Below, one piece after another: positions 9,937 through 19,590 of a stretch of DNA of 64,000 bases (within the stretch, counting starts at the first letter, position 1; each line of letters starts with the position of its first letter). The stretch comes from Grimontia celer (lineage in GTDB: Bacteria; Pseudomonadota; Gammaproteobacteria; Enterobacterales; Vibrionaceae). The DNA is taken from NCBI RefSeq assembly GCF_900055185.1, contig NZ_FIZX01000003.1:62001-126000 (forward strand), in the 5' to 3' direction. The position numbers were made by a program, and so were the translations under genes. The notes beneath the pieces were generated by a model. The model was not told the DNA's origin. It worked only from the letters and a program-made list of their open reading frames with translations, and ran no database searches.

Positions 9937-11304
9937 TTAAACTAAAAATAGGGTTGCGAGGCCCAAGAAAACAGAAAGACCAACCATGTCAGTGATGGTA
10001 GTCAGTGCCATACCTCCAGCCAAGGCGGGGTCAACCTTCATCTTCTTGAGCAATATTGGGACTGTCACACCCGCAACACCGGCAACCACTAGATTGGTCA
10101 ACATGGCTGCGGCAATGATACCACCCAACATCAAGTTGCCTTTCCAAAGTACTACAACACCGCCAATGATACAGGCCCAAATAACGCCGTTCAGCAAACC
10201 AACCAATGCCTCTTTGTTCAGAAGCCAGCGGGTGTTGGAGTCACCAATATGGCCAACAGCGAGACCGCGAATGACTAGGGCAACAGTCTGGTTACCTGCA
10301 ACACCGCCCATGGAAGGGACGATGGTCATCAATACTGCGATGGCTGCCATCTGATCGAGAGTGTTTTCGAAAAGGTTTGATACAGAAGCAGCAGCAAGCG
10401 CGGCAAGGACGTTAGCTCCCAGCCAGATGCTGCGGCTGCGGGCTGATTTCAACACAGGTGCGAAGGTGTCTTCTTCGTCATCCAGACCCGCCATACTCAT
10501 CATTGAGTGCTCAGCATCTTCACGGATGATATCAACCACGTCATCGATGGTGATACGACCGACAAGCTGATGCTCTTCATCGACAACTGGTGCAGATACC
10601 CAGTTGCGGCGCTCAAACAGGCTGGCAACATCGCTGTCGCTCATGTCGACGGGGATCGCGTCATCCACATCTTCCATCACTTCCAGCACTTCGGTATCGG
10701 GCTGGGAAGTGAGCAGTACGGTAATGGGTAATTCACCAATCAGGCGGCTGTTTTCATCGACCACATAAAGAGCATCAGTGGCTTCAGGCAGTTCACCCTT
10801 CATACGCAAGTAGCGCAGTACCACGTCCACGGTGACGTCTGAGCGAATGGTCACCACGTCGGTGTTCATCATCCCACCGGCGGTTTCTTCCGGGTAGGCA
10901 AGGGCTTGCTCTACACGCGCACGGTCTTGTGCGTCCATCTGCGATAGAACGTCCTGAGAGACGTTGTCAGGCAGGCTTCGAAGCAGGTAAGCCACATCAT
11001 CGGTATCCATGCCTTCCGTCGCAGCTGCAAGCTGCTCAGGCTGCATTCGCACCATGATGCCGTCTTTGACATCTTCAGAAAGCTCTTCGAGGATCTCGCC
11101 TTGTTCTTCAGGATCGGTCAACTGCCAAAGAACCAGACGGCTCTTCGGTGGAGATGCTTCCAGGAGGTGCGCAATGTCCTCGGGCTCCATGTCTTCGAGC
11201 ATGCGACGGACATGAACAAACATGCCGTTTTCGAGGGCGCGACTTACTTCCTGCAGCGTTTGGTGCGTTTGGCTAGGTTGTTCTACTTCGTAATTCTCTG
11301 CCAT
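9937..11304 (-). CDS. mgtE: Magnesium transporter MgtE
   Basis: A 455-residue MgtE-family Mg2+ channel. It has an N-terminal helical superhelix domain (to about residue 130), two CBS domains (about 135-255) that sense cytosolic Mg2+, a connecting helix, and five transmembrane helices from about residue 285 to the end. The pore block contains PSMGGVAGNQ, close to the family consensus, and AGGMALTTITDMVG near the C-terminus. It is probably monocistronic: 132 bases separate it from ptsO, and it has its own terminator. No M-box riboswitch was recognised upstream. Confidence 0.95.
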   Translation of the reverse strand: MAENYEVEQPSQTHQTLQEVSRALENGMFVHVRRMLEDMEPEDIAHLLEASPPKSRLVLWQLTDPEEQGEILEELSEDVKDGIMVRMQPEQLAAATEGMDTDDVAYLLRSLPDNVSQDVLSQMDAQDRARVEQALAYPEETAGGMMNTDVVTIRSDVTVDVVLRYLRMKGELPEATDALYVVDENSRLIGELPITVLLTSQPDTEVLEVMEDVDDAIPVDMSDSDVASLFERRNWVSAPVVDEEHQLVGRITIDDVVDIIREDAEHSMMSMAGLDDEEDTFAPVLKSARSRSIWLGANVLAALAAASVSNLFENTLDQMAAIAVLMTIVPSMGGVAGNQTVALVIRGLAVGHIGDSNTRWLLNKEALVGLLNGVIWACIIGGVVVLWKGNLMLGGIIAAAMLTNLVVAGVAGVTVPILLKKMKVDPALAGGMALTTITDMVGLSVFLGLATLFLV

Positions 11305-11436
11305 GGGAGTGTCCGTATGACGGCGGGTGACGCAATGACATGAATATTAACGCAAACAACCAAAGCTGTCTTTGGAGTTTAAGAAGGAAAAGAGTGGGAA
11401 ATGAGAAAATGTTTCTTTGGGAACGAAGGAGAAGGG

Positions 11437-11712
11437 TTAGTTCTCCTCGTCAAAGCCTGCTTCAATGAGCGCAGTTATGGCATCAAAAGCCTGCTGTGCT
11501 TCGGAACCCTCTGCTGAAACCGTGATTTGTTCGCCCTGACTGGAGTCGAGAAGAAGAATACCCATCACGCTGTCTGCGGTGACGGTTTGTTCATCTTTGG
11601 TCAACATCACCTGTGCATCAAAGCTTTGTGCTAATTCGACCAGTTTGACTGCTGCGCGGGCATGCAACCCTAACCGGTTGCGGATCAATACGTCCTTGCT
11701 GAGTTGACTCAT
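11437..11712 (-). CDS. ptsO: Phosphocarrier protein NPr of the nitrogen PTS
   Basis: A 91-residue HPr-like protein. His17 in RLGLHARAA is the phosphorylation site, and [13 protein letters not shown] matches the regulatory-serine helix region of the family. NPr passes phosphate from PtsP (EI-Ntr) to PtsN. The start overlaps the rapZ stop by four bases (ATGA), showing translational coupling. It is the last gene of the rpoN-hpf-ptsN-rapZ-ptsO unit; I see no clear terminator before mgtE. Confidence 0.94.
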   Translation of the reverse strand: MSQLSKDVLIRNRLGLHARAAVKLVELAQSFDAQVMLTKDEQTVTADSVMGILLLDSSQGEQITVSAEGSEAQQAFDAITALIEAGFDEEN

Positions 11713-12560
11713 ACTTGTCCTTCGAGAGTACGGTGGCGAACTTGAACCTGGTGACCTGTCGCGGCAAAGTAATCGGCAAGGTATTGCGCGATATATACAG
11801 AGCGGTGCTGACCGCCGGTACAGCCGATAGCAACCGTCAGGTAGCTGCGGTTATTGTTTTCCAGCGCGGGCAGCCAGGACTCAAGGAAGCTTTTTACCTG
11901 CGCAATCAGCATGGCGACATCCTGTTCGCCTGCGAGGAACATTTTCACTGGCTCATCCAGTCCTGTGAGTGGTCGAAGTGCTGGTTCCCAGTGCGGATTA
12001 GGTAGAAAACGAACATCGAACACATAGTCAGCATCTGATGGCAAACCATGTTTGAAACCAAAAGATTCAAACACCATCACCAAATCACGGTTGGTGCGGC
12101 CCAGCACGAGTGAGCGTACCGCTTCACTTAAATCATGCACCGAGTGTTTGGAGGTGTTGATGACTTTGTCGGCGCGCTCTTTGAGTGGTGTCAGCAGTTG
12201 CTTTTCACGCTCAATGGCTTGCTCAAGGGAGAGATTATCACGGCTGAGTGGATGAAGGCGTCGGGTTTCACTGAAACGTTTGACGAGCTCTGGGTCGTCG
12301 GCATCGAGGAAGAAAATATCAATATCGACATCATTCGGCAGCTTAGCCAGTGTGTGCGTAATTTCGTCGGGATCGGCCGGCATATTACGGATATCAATAC
12401 TGACAGCAATGAGGCTATCTTGGTCATTCTGCGCGGCAATAAACTGCGGAAGAAGGTTCACCGGTAGATTATCAACGCAGTAATACCCCAGATCTTCTAA
12501 AACCCTGAGTGCAACAGATTTTCCAGAGCCAGAGCGACCGCTGACAATTTTTAGCTGCAT
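11709..12560 (-). CDS. rapZ: RNase adapter protein RapZ
   Basis: A 283-residue protein with the Walker A motif GRSGSGKS at residues 8-15 and a Walker B-like stretch ([13 protein letters not shown]), plus the C-terminal domain ending in the signature [17 protein letters not shown]. In enterobacteria RapZ senses glucosamine-6-phosphate, binds the GlmZ/GlmY sRNAs and presents GlmZ to RNase E, controlling glmS and amino-sugar supply for the envelope. Whether GlmY/GlmZ exist in this organism cannot be judged here. It lies 20 bases after ptsN and overlaps ptsO. Confidence 0.95.
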   Translation of the reverse strand: MQLKIVSGRSGSGKSVALRVLEDLGYYCVDNLPVNLLPQFIAAQNDQDSLIAVSIDIRNMPADPDEITHTLAKLPNDVDIDIFFLDADDPELVKRFSETRRLHPLSRDNLSLEQAIEREKQLLTPLKERADKVINTSKHSVHDLSEAVRSLVLGRTNRDLVMVFESFGFKHGLPSDADYVFDVRFLPNPHWEPALRPLTGLDEPVKMFLAGEQDVAMLIAQVKSFLESWLPALENNNRSYLTVAIGCTGGQHRSVYIAQYLADYFAATGHQVQVRHRTLEGQV

Positions 12561-12580
12561 GATGCGCGTCCCTGAGCTGC

Positions 12581-13024
12581 TTAGCTTGTAATTATATCGT
12601 AGAGCTCTTGGTCAGAGCTTGCATTGCGAAGTTGGCGGCAAACCTTTTTGTCACCGAGCTTTTGTGCAATCAATGAAAGTGTTTTGAGGTGCTCCTTACA
12701 CTGGTCATCCGGCACCAGTAGGGCAAACAGCAGATCAACAGGTTGGTTGTCGATAGCATCAAACTCGATAGGCTCAGCACATTGAACAAGCACACCAACT
12801 GCATGATCACTGTTGAAGATACGGCCATGGGGAATGGCAATTCCATTCCCTATGCCCGTACTGCCCATTTTCTCTCGGCCAAGCATACACTCGAACAGCT
12901 TTTGCGGGTTTTGATCCAATTGGCTGGCAGCCAGTTCGCTAATCACTTCAAGTGCACGTTTCTTACTTGAACAAAGGACTGCACTTTTGGTGCAGTCCAC
13001 TTTGAGTACGTCTTTGAGTTCCAT
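12581..13024 (-). CDS. ptsN: Nitrogen PTS EIIA component PtsN
   Basis: A 147-residue EIIA-Ntr protein. The active histidine is His66 in GIAIPHGR. Its phosphorylation state signals nitrogen and carbon balance; in E. coli the unphosphorylated form regulates the potassium transporter TrkA and sensor KdpD. The stop-to-start gap from hpf is only two bases, consistent with one mRNA from rpoN through ptsO. Confidence 0.95.
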   Translation of the reverse strand: MELKDVLKVDCTKSAVLCSSKKRALEVISELAASQLDQNPQKLFECMLGREKMGSTGIGNGIAIPHGRIFNSDHAVGVLVQCAEPIEFDAIDNQPVDLLFALLVPDDQCKEHLKTLSLIAQKLGDKKVCRQLRNASSDQELYDIITS

Positions 13025-13026
13025 GA

Positions 13027-13314
13027 TTAATGGTGATTCATCTTTTCTTTGTGTTTGGTTAACTGTTTAATCAGCTTATCGGTCAGCGAGTCAATCGCCG
13101 CATACATGTTTTCGGAGTCGGCTTTTGCGTGAATTTCGCCGTTATTCACATGCAGGGTCGCTTCGGCAATCTGCTGCAGTTTTTCGACGTTAAGCACTAC
13201 ATGAACGTTATTGATGTGATCAAAAAAGCGCTCAAGCTTATCAAACTTGGTTGTCACGTAGTCTCGCAGAGCGTCGGTAATTTCAACGTGGTGACCGGTG
13301 AGGTTGATTTGCAT
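13027..13314 (-). CDS. hpf: Ribosome hibernation promoting factor, short form
   Basis: A 95-residue HPF/YfiA-family protein (MQINLTGHHVEITDALRD...). It is the short form that, with RMF, makes 100S ribosome dimers in stationary phase. The open frame begins two codons earlier (MFM), but the AAGGAAG ribosome site sits 7-8 bases before ATG 13314 and almost touches the upstream ATG, and the E. coli protein also begins MQLN. It lies 26 bases after rpoN. Confidence 0.94.
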   Translation of the reverse strand: MQINLTGHHVEITDALRDYVTTKFDKLERFFDHINNVHVVLNVEKLQQIAEATLHVNNGEIHAKADSENMYAAIDSLTDKLIKQLTKHKEKMNHH

Positions 13315-13340
13315 AAACATCTTCCTTTTGGTTGAGACGC

Positions 13341-14831
13341 CTAGATAAGGCGCTTGCGCTGATTGGACGGTGCAATACCCAGAGACTCACGATATTTTGC
13401 TATCGTTCGTCGCGCGACCTGGATCCCTTGCTCCGCCAGCAGTGTGGCAATCTTGCTGTCGCTGAGTGGTTTAGCCGGATTCTCGGCTGCAACCAATTTT
13501 TTCACCAGCGCGCGTATTGCCGTAGAGCTGCATTCACCGCCATTGTCAGTGCTGACATGGCTTGAGAAGAAGTATTTCAATTCAAATATGCCACGTGGTG
13601 TGTGCATATATTTCTGCGTGGTAACACGGGAGATAGTGGACTCGTGCATGTCCACAGCCAGCGCGATGTCATTAAGGACCATCGGCTTCATGGCTTCCTC
13701 ACCGTATTCAAAGAAATCCTGTTGATGCTCCACAATGCAACGCGCTACTTTCAGCAGGGTTTCATTGCGGCTTTCGAGACTCTTAATCAGCCATTTGGCA
13801 TCTTGCAAATGACTGCGGATAAATTGACTGTCTGCAGCACTGCAGCCATTTTTGGTGAGTGCTGCGTATTGTTGGTTTACTTTAAGACGCGGTACTGCAT
13901 CCGGGTTGATTTGCACCACCCACTTGCCACGGTCTTTGAACACGGAAACGTCAGGAATCACGTATTCCGCTTCATTGGTGACGATGAGATTACCCGGACG
14001 CGGCTCCAGACTATGGATAAGACGCATCACTTCTTTGAGTTCAGGCTCGCGAAGCTTGGTATCTTTCATTAACTGGCGATAGTCACGGTTGGCAAGCAGA
14101 TTCATGTGCTCACGAAGCACCATTCTCGCTTCTGCCAGCCAAGGCGTGTCTTCGGCAAACGCAGCCAATTGGATCAACAAACACTCCTGCAGTGAACGCG
14201 ACGCGACACCCAGCGGGTCAAATTGTTGAACGCGTTTGAGCACTGCTTCGACTTCATCGAGTTCCACTTCACCTTCTTCTGCGCCAAGGCTTTCGAGAAT
14301 ATCTTCCGCAGAAACGGTGAGGTAGCCTTTGTCGTCTACCGCATCAATGATGGCGGTAGCAATGGCGAGGTCGAGTTCGGTAAATGGGGTGAGTTGCAGT
14401 TGCCAGTTAAGGTAATCGTAGAGGGTTTCGGTGGTTTCGCCTTGATAGACGGGCGTGTCATCACTGACGGAGATTCCAGTGCTGCCAGTATTGGCGCTAT
14501 AGAAATCATCCCAGGTCGTATCGACGGGTAAGTCGTCGTGTATTTCCTGCTGGCCCAGCGCATCAGAACTGTCCATGGTGTCAGGTCCTTCATTTTCGGA
14601 CTCTGACGCCGAAGCGCTGACTTTCTCTTCACCCTCAAACTCCTGAGCGCTATCGCCGTCGATATTGTTATCGGCGTTTTCGTCTTGCTCTAGGAGTGGA
14701 TTAGCCTCCAGCGCTTCCTGGATCTCCTGTTGCAAATCAAGCGTCGACAGCTGAAGCAGGCGAATTGCCTGTTGCAGCTGTGGAGTCATTGCAAGTTGTT
14801 GGCCAAGCTTGAGCTGAAGCGAGGGTTTCAT
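13341..14831 (-). CDS. rpoN: RNA polymerase sigma-54 factor RpoN
   Basis: A 496-residue sigma-54 factor. Region I is glutamine/leucine rich ([25 protein letters not shown]) and holds the activator-response part; region II is acidic (about residues 50-110); region III has the core-binding and DNA-binding domains, ending in the RpoN box [10 protein letters not shown], which reads the -24 element. Sigma-54 drives nitrogen, flagellar, quorum-sensing and type VI genes in vibrios. It follows lptB by 75 bases and leads into hpf and the PTS-Ntr genes. Confidence 0.97.
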   Translation of the reverse strand: MKPSLQLKLGQQLAMTPQLQQAIRLLQLSTLDLQQEIQEALEANPLLEQDENADNNIDGDSAQEFEGEEKVSASASESENEGPDTMDSSDALGQQEIHDDLPVDTTWDDFYSANTGSTGISVSDDTPVYQGETTETLYDYLNWQLQLTPFTELDLAIATAIIDAVDDKGYLTVSAEDILESLGAEEGEVELDEVEAVLKRVQQFDPLGVASRSLQECLLIQLAAFAEDTPWLAEARMVLREHMNLLANRDYRQLMKDTKLREPELKEVMRLIHSLEPRPGNLIVTNEAEYVIPDVSVFKDRGKWVVQINPDAVPRLKVNQQYAALTKNGCSAADSQFIRSHLQDAKWLIKSLESRNETLLKVARCIVEHQQDFFEYGEEAMKPMVLNDIALAVDMHESTISRVTTQKYMHTPRGIFELKYFFSSHVSTDNGGECSSTAIRALVKKLVAAENPAKPLSDSKIATLLAEQGIQVARRTIAKYRESLGIAPSNQRKRLI

Positions 14832-14906
14832 AGTTATACTGGCACCTTTCCTTTTATCTATTATCAGTGCATATATTGGAGCGATTCGCCAACCGTTCTC
14901 CTTTAA

Positions 14907-15632
14907 CTATAGCCTGAACTGGTCTCCGAGATAGACTCGTTTCACGTGCTCGTCGTTGAGCACTTCATCAGGTGTGCCGTGGGCAATCAAGTGCCCTTGG
15001 CTAACAATATAGGCGTGTTCACAAACACTGAGTGTCTCACGTACGTTGTGATCGGTGATTAATACCCCAAGACCGCGGTCGCGGAGATGCTCAATGATTT
15101 TTTTAATGTCGATAACCGAGATGGGGTCTACGCCTGCAAACGGCTCATCAAGAAGAATAAATTTCGGATTCGCTGCCAATGCTCGTGCGATTTCCACGCG
15201 GCGGCGTTCACCCCCTGATAAAGCCATGCCCATGCTGTTGCGAATGTGCTGGATATTAAACTCGTCCAGCAGATCCTCCGCTTTGTCCTGACGCTCTTCT
15301 TTGGTCAGGTCCGAACGGGTTTGCAACACGGCCATCAGGTTATCGTAAACGCTGAGTTTACGGAAAATAGACGCTTCTTGAGGCAGGTAACCGATACCCA
15401 TACGGGAACGGTTGTGCATCGGCTGGATGCTAATATCTAATTCGTCGATTTTAATGGTGCCTTCATCGCGTGCCACTAGACCAACAATCATGTAGAAAGA
15501 GGTGGTTTTACCTGCGCCATTTGGGCCAAGTAGCCCAACGATTTCGCCAGACTTAACTTCCAGACTAACATCCGTAACGACCTTGCGGCCGTTATAGCTT
15601 TTCGCGAGATTTTGAGCGGTGAGAATAGCCAT
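14907..15632 (-). CDS. lptB: LPS export ABC transporter ATPase LptB
   Basis: A 241-residue ABC ATPase. Walker [10 protein letters not shown] lies at residues 36-44; the signature [16 protein letters not shown] and Walker [14 protein letters not shown] are followed by the switch histidine in ITDHN. LptB powers LptFG, which extract LPS from the inner membrane and push it along the LptC-LptA-LptDE bridge. It starts 6 bases after lptA. Confidence 0.96.
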   Translation of the reverse strand: MAILTAQNLAKSYNGRKVVTDVSLEVKSGEIVGLLGPNGAGKTTSFYMIVGLVARDEGTIKIDELDISIQPMHNRSRMGIGYLPQEASIFRKLSVYDNLMAVLQTRSDLTKEERQDKAEDLLDEFNIQHIRNSMGMALSGGERRRVEIARALAANPKFILLDEPFAGVDPISVIDIKKIIEHLRDRGLGVLITDHNVRETLSVCEHAYIVSQGHLIAHGTPDEVLNDEHVKRVYLGDQFRL

Positions 15633-15638
15633 GCAGGG

Positions 15639-16148
15639 TTAGTTCTTCTCTTGTTTTGACTGTGGCTGCAACACCGTGGTGACGCGACTGCTGTCATCAC
15701 TTTCGGCAACCAGCAATTGTTTGTCGATGTTGTACGTGATCTTCTGACCTTCCACCTGATTGCCGCCTTCCTGAGTCAGCACAGCATTGCGCTTCATGGT
15801 GAGGAAACTTTTACCGGTTTCGTAGCGAAGGTCGAAAGCTTCACCGTTAATTTTCTTTCCGTCGTCCATGGTTTGTTCGAAAGTGGCCGGTTTGCCATAG
15901 GCATCGATCACTTCTACTCCTTCTTCACCACTTGGGCGGGTCACGACGACCTTGTCCGCGTTAAGGCGAATAGAGCCCTGACGCAGATAAACGTTACCGG
16001 TGAAAATCACGGTGTTGGTGTTCATGTCGAGGTTCTGCGAGTCGGAGTCAATATAGATCGGCTGCTCGGAGTCTGTTGACAGTGCCATCGCAGTGCCAGA
16101 TAACAGCACCAATACCATGGCAAAAAATTCAGTTCTTTTGTTGTTCAT
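15639..16148 (-). CDS. lptA: LPS transport periplasmic protein LptA
   Basis: A 169-residue protein with a signal peptide (MNNKRTEFFAMVLVLLSGTAMA, cleavage near AMA-LS) and one OstA/LptA beta-jellyroll domain. It forms the periplasmic bridge that carries LPS between LptC and LptD. It overlaps lptC by 20 bases, so the two are translationally coupled. Confidence 0.95.
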   Translation of the reverse strand: MNNKRTEFFAMVLVLLSGTAMALSTDSEQPIYIDSDSQNLDMNTNTVIFTGNVYLRQGSIRLNADKVVVTRPSGEEGVEVIDAYGKPATFEQTMDDGKKINGEAFDLRYETGKSFLTMKRNAVLTQEGGNQVEGQKITYNIDKQLLVAESDDSSRVTTVLQPQSKQEKN

Positions 16149-16695
16149 ATCTGCTCTTCACTTGGTCAATCAGTTCCATTTGGTGGGAGCCAAAATTGCC
16201 TTTTACTCTCTCGCCACGGGTTTGCAGACCCACGCCGGTAATTTCGGTTTCGGTGTCTGACCAGAAATCACGGGTCACGAGATCCAGAGTTAGTTCTTCT
16301 GTGGTGACAACTTTTATTTGTGCGTCGGGCAACAGGTTAAAAATCCTGACTCTGCCAGTCATCACCAAGGTTTTTGTATCTTCGAGAACGGCGAACTCGG
16401 AACTGACACGCCACTCTTCTTCTTCCCCGTTACTATATGTCCAAAGCACGGGCTCATTAAAGTGAGTCTCGTCGAGTTGCTGATAGTTCTCTACATGCAC
16501 GGACTCGATGCGGTAGCTTCGGATCCCTTGCATGTTGTATGTGGTGGAGTTGATATTGTCAGCCGTGAAAAGTGGCTTCTCAGCATCGGGAGCAACCTGT
16601 ATCTCTGCTTCCCAGTAGTGCTGGGTTAGCAGGTAGTACCCTGCATAACCACATACTGCGAGAAGGGCAACGATACCAAGGCGTTGCAACATCAT
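16129..16695 (-). CDS. lptC: LPS export membrane protein LptC
   Basis: A 188-residue bitopic protein with one N-terminal transmembrane helix (about residues 5-25) and a periplasmic LptC beta-jellyroll. It receives LPS from LptBFG and hands it to LptA. The start overlaps the kdsC stop as ATGA. The motif GVGLQTRGERVKGNFGSHQMEL matches the family tail. Confidence 0.93.
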   Translation of the reverse strand: MMLQRLGIVALLAVCGYAGYYLLTQHYWEAEIQVAPDAEKPLFTADNINSTTYNMQGIRSYRIESVHVENYQQLDETHFNEPVLWTYSNGEEEEWRVSSEFAVLEDTKTLVMTGRVRIFNLLPDAQIKVVTTEELTLDLVTRDFWSDTETEITGVGLQTRGERVKGNFGSHQMELIDQVKSRYEQQKN

Positions 16696-17249
16696 ATACT
16701 GAGTCCCTTATGCGCATCGAGTTCCCCGCGCGCTTCGAGAATCAAATCGCAGACTTCACGTACGGCTCCGTAACCGCCTGGGGTGTGGGTAACCAAATCA
16801 GCGCGTTTGGCCAAAAGGGGATGACCGTCATTCACACAAACAGACAAGCCAACCTGAGACATGACCGCCCAGTCGATAAGATCGTCACCGATGTACGCGG
16901 TTTGCTCAGCAGGCACGCCTAAGCGGTTGACGAGATCTTGATACGCAGAGGCTTTGTCATCCTGTCCCTGATAAATGTGCTGTATACCAAGGGCGCCCAT
17001 ACGACGTTCGACAATGGCAGACTTGCGACCAGTGATGATAGCGATTTCGACACCGGCATTCATCAGTGATTTGACGCCGTAACCGTCACGGGTATGAAAG
17101 GCCTTCAATTCCTCGCCATCGTTACCCATATAGATGCGGCCATCAGAGAATACACCGTCAACATCGCAAATCAGCAATTTGATGTCACGGGCACGTTCCA
17201 CCAATTCAGTGGATACAAGGCCATAAAGGGTTTCAGTCATGGGTTGCAT
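16692..17249 (-). CDS. kdsC: 3-deoxy-D-manno-octulosonate 8-phosphate phosphatase KdsC
   Basis: A 185-residue HAD-superfamily phosphatase without a cap domain. The DVDGVFSDG motif has the nucleophile Asp29 and acid/base Asp31; ITGRKS and GDDLIDWAVM supply the other HAD motifs. It makes free Kdo for the LPS inner core. Its ATG overlaps the kdsD stop (TAATG). Met4 at 17240 is an alternative start. Confidence 0.95.
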   Translation of the reverse strand: MQPMTETLYGLVSTELVERARDIKLLICDVDGVFSDGRIYMGNDGEELKAFHTRDGYGVKSLMNAGVEIAIITGRKSAIVERRMGALGIQHIYQGQDDKASAYQDLVNRLGVPAEQTAYIGDDLIDWAVMSQVGLSVCVNDGHPLLAKRADLVTHTPGGYGAVREVCDLILEARGELDAHKGLSI

Positions 17250-18214
17250 TACATCACTCCAGCTTTCAGCAGATCGTGCATATTCAGTGCGCCAATCAGC
17301 TTGTCATTATCTGTGACCAGCAATCCGTTGATTTTCTTCTCTTCCATTAGCTTCAGGCCTTCAGCCGCCAACATATCAGGGCCAATGAGTGTTGGCTTTT
17401 TGCCCATCACTTCGCCGATTTCGGTAGCGTGAACGTCTATACGCTGATCCAGAAGCCGACGCAGATCGCCATCGGTGAAAATACCGAGCACGGCGTCGCT
17501 GTCATCAACAACAGCCGTCATGCCAAGGCCTTTGGCAGACATTTCCAATAGCGCGTCACGGATGGTGTTGTTTGATGAGACTTTTGGCAGTTTGTCGCCA
17601 GAGTGCATGACATCAGCAATACGCATCAATAGCTTGCGACCCAGTGCGCCGCCTGGATGGGATAGGGCAAAATCGTCGGCTGTGAAACCTTTGGCTTGCA
17701 TGAGTGCAACTGCCAGTGCATCACCCATGACCAGTGTCGCAGTGGTACTGGACGTCGGCGCAAGACCAATCGGGCAGGCTTCTTTCGGCACTTTAATGCA
17801 AAGGTTGATTTGTGCCAGACGTGCCATGGTTGAAGAGGGATTGCTCGTCATGGTGATGAGCGTAATACCACGGCGTTTAACCACAGGCAGCAGCGTGATG
17901 ATTTCTGAGGCTTCGCCAGAATTTGAAATTGCCAGTACTACATCGCCTTTTTCAATCATGCCTAAGTCGCCATGGCTGGCTTCACCCGGGTGAACAAAGA
18001 AAGAGGGCGTGCCGGTGCTTGCCAGTGTCGCAGCAATCTTGTTACCGATGTGGCCGGATTTTCCCATGCCCATCACAACGACTTTGCCTTTGGCTTCAAG
18101 AATGAGCTTACAGGCATTGTTAAAGTCTTTGTTGATGTATTGCTCGAGCTGGGAGATTGCATCCAATTCAGTTTTCAGTGTTGCAATGCCTGCCTGGCGA
18201 AAATCAAAAGTCAT
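17249..18214 (-). CDS. kdsD: D-arabinose 5-phosphate isomerase KdsD
   Basis: A 321-residue enzyme with an N-terminal SIS sugar-isomerase domain (MGMGKSGHIGNKIAATLASTGT; HPGEASHGDLGM) and two C-terminal CBS domains. It converts ribulose-5-phosphate to arabinose-5-phosphate, the first step of Kdo synthesis. The frame is open 20 codons further upstream into yrbG, but ATG 18214 (MTFDFRQAG) lies just after the yrbG stop and matches the normal family start. It is followed by kdsC, completing a Kdo-LPS export unit. Confidence 0.95.
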   Translation of the reverse strand: MTFDFRQAGIATLKTELDAISQLEQYINKDFNNACKLILEAKGKVVVMGMGKSGHIGNKIAATLASTGTPSFFVHPGEASHGDLGMIEKGDVVLAISNSGEASEIITLLPVVKRRGITLITMTSNPSSTMARLAQINLCIKVPKEACPIGLAPTSSTTATLVMGDALAVALMQAKGFTADDFALSHPGGALGRKLLMRIADVMHSGDKLPKVSSNNTIRDALLEMSAKGLGMTAVVDDSDAVLGIFTDGDLRRLLDQRIDVHATEIGEVMGKKPTLIGPDMLAAEGLKLMEEKKINGLLVTDNDKLIGALNMHDLLKAGVM

Positions 18215-18225
18215 AGTTAATCCGG

Positions 18226-19188
18226 TTATGCCGCGAGATGCGAGAACAGGTAGCCTTGGTAACCCACGAAGCAAACAAGAAGTGCAATGCCTTCCCAGCG
18301 GTTAATCGTACGCGCTTTGCCGACAGCGAACAGGAACAGCAATACTGACAGTGCCAGCATGACGTAAAAGTCACGATCCATCGCCAGTGGGTTAATGGCA
18401 GATGGTGCCAGTATACCCGGAATACCCATGACCGCGAGAATATTGAAGATGTTAGAGCCGATGATGTTACCCACCGCCAGATCGTCTTCGCCTTTCATCA
18501 CACCTGCAATCGATGCTGCCAGTTCAGGAAGGCTGGTGCCGACCGCAACGATTGTCAGACCAATCACCAGGTCGCTCATACCAAAGGCTTTTGCAATGAT
18601 AACGGCAGAATCAACCACCATGTCTGCGCTGAAAATGAGAAGCACCAGACCAACAACCACCCAGATACCCGCAGACACGTTACTGACGCCTTCAGGAATT
18701 TCAGATTCCTGCTCAGCGAGCATAGGATCCTCTTCCCCGCTTTCACGGCCGAACTTCATCATCAGAAGCAGGAAACCCGCAAAAAACACTGCGAGGAGAA
18801 CACCTTCAAAAAAGCTCAGGTAGTTGTTCCACAAAATAGCACCAGCAAGCAAAGTCACACCTAGCATCAGGGGCAACTCGCGGCGGAGAATGCCGGAACT
18901 GATAGCGAGAGGCTTTATCAGAGCCGTCACACCAAGAATCAGAGCGATGTTGGCAATGTTTGAACCGAGAACGTTACCTACAGCGGTGTCTGTTTTCCCG
19001 CTGAGCGCGGCCGTTGCCGAAACCACCATCTCTGGCGCTGAACTTCCCATTGCCAGAATAGTCATACCGATGACAAGGGGAGAGATGCCCACATTACGGG
19101 CAATAGCGGCTGCTCCGTAGACGAGTCTGTCGGCACTCCATACCAACAAACATAGGCCCACGACGAGAATGGCGGTCGCTTCAAACAT
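18226..19188 (-). CDS. yrbG: Calcium/sodium antiporter family protein YrbG
   Basis: A 320-residue inner-membrane protein of the CaCA cation/Ca2+ exchanger superfamily. It has two homologous halves of about five helices each, each carrying an alpha-repeat motif: GSSAPEMVVS in the first and GTSLPELAAS in the second, both with the ion-binding glutamate. GNVLGSNIANI and GNIIGSNIFNI follow. The ion actually transported is unproven for YrbG. It heads the minus-strand unit running to the LPS genes and is divergent from the mla operon, as in E. coli. Confidence 0.93.
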   Translation of the reverse strand: MFEATAILVVGLCLLVWSADRLVYGAAAIARNVGISPLVIGMTILAMGSSAPEMVVSATAALSGKTDTAVGNVLGSNIANIALILGVTALIKPLAISSGILRRELPLMLGVTLLAGAILWNNYLSFFEGVLLAVFFAGFLLLMMKFGRESGEEDPMLAEQESEIPEGVSNVSAGIWVVVGLVLLIFSADMVVDSAVIIAKAFGMSDLVIGLTIVAVGTSLPELAASIAGVMKGEDDLAVGNIIGSNIFNILAVMGIPGILAPSAINPLAMDRDFYVMLALSVLLFLFAVGKARTINRWEGIALLVCFVGYQGYLFSHLAA

Positions 19189-19590
19189 TTAGATACCTTC
19201 AGAATTAGCTGGGGCTAACAACAATACAAAAGGGCAATTTTGACCGCTAATTGAGTAAATGTGAAGGAAAAGGACGGATGAGTTTTGGCAAGCTAGACGG
19301 GAATTCGTCAGACAGTGAAGTATCTTCCATTGAATTACCCTGTCTTCAATTCACAGAATCATAAAAAACCTTACTCATTGAAGGTAAAAGTAGCTGACGG
19401 TTTCTAGTCTGAAAATGAGTGATCTTAATTCCAATGAGTGCATATAGGAAAAGACAGTGATTGTCTGAAAATTGATAGATTTCTAATAAAGATTTTGCAA
19501 ATGAATGGTGTACAATTACTTGTTTTGCCTTTGTTACCCTTCTATGATCGGGCAATTAACACTCAAGGAAAACAACGTCAAAGGGCCTTG
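19189..19590. other. Divergent intergenic region yrbG/mlaF
   Basis: 402 bases without a convincing gene. It holds the mlaF promoter and an AT-rich stretch. A perfect 6-base inverted repeat, ATTGAA-N10-TTCAAT, lies at 19329-19350. The mlaF frame stays open back to 19438, but homology and codon context do not support translation there. I found no clear yrbG promoter. Confidence 0.6.
19520..19548 (+). promoter_or_regulatory. Sigma-70 promoter for the mla operon
   Basis: TTGTTT (19520-19525), a 17-base spacer and TATGAT (19543-19548). This would start transcription about 35 bases before the mlaF ATG at 19591. Confidence 0.65.

Noticed and set aside
13602-14072. 156-codon plus-strand ORF
   Set aside because: Antisense to rpoN; no family resemblance and explained by the coding strand's composition.
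19346-19555. 69-codon minus-strand ORF upstream of yrbG
   Set aside because: No convincing ribosome site, no family resemblance, and it overlaps the mlaF promoter.
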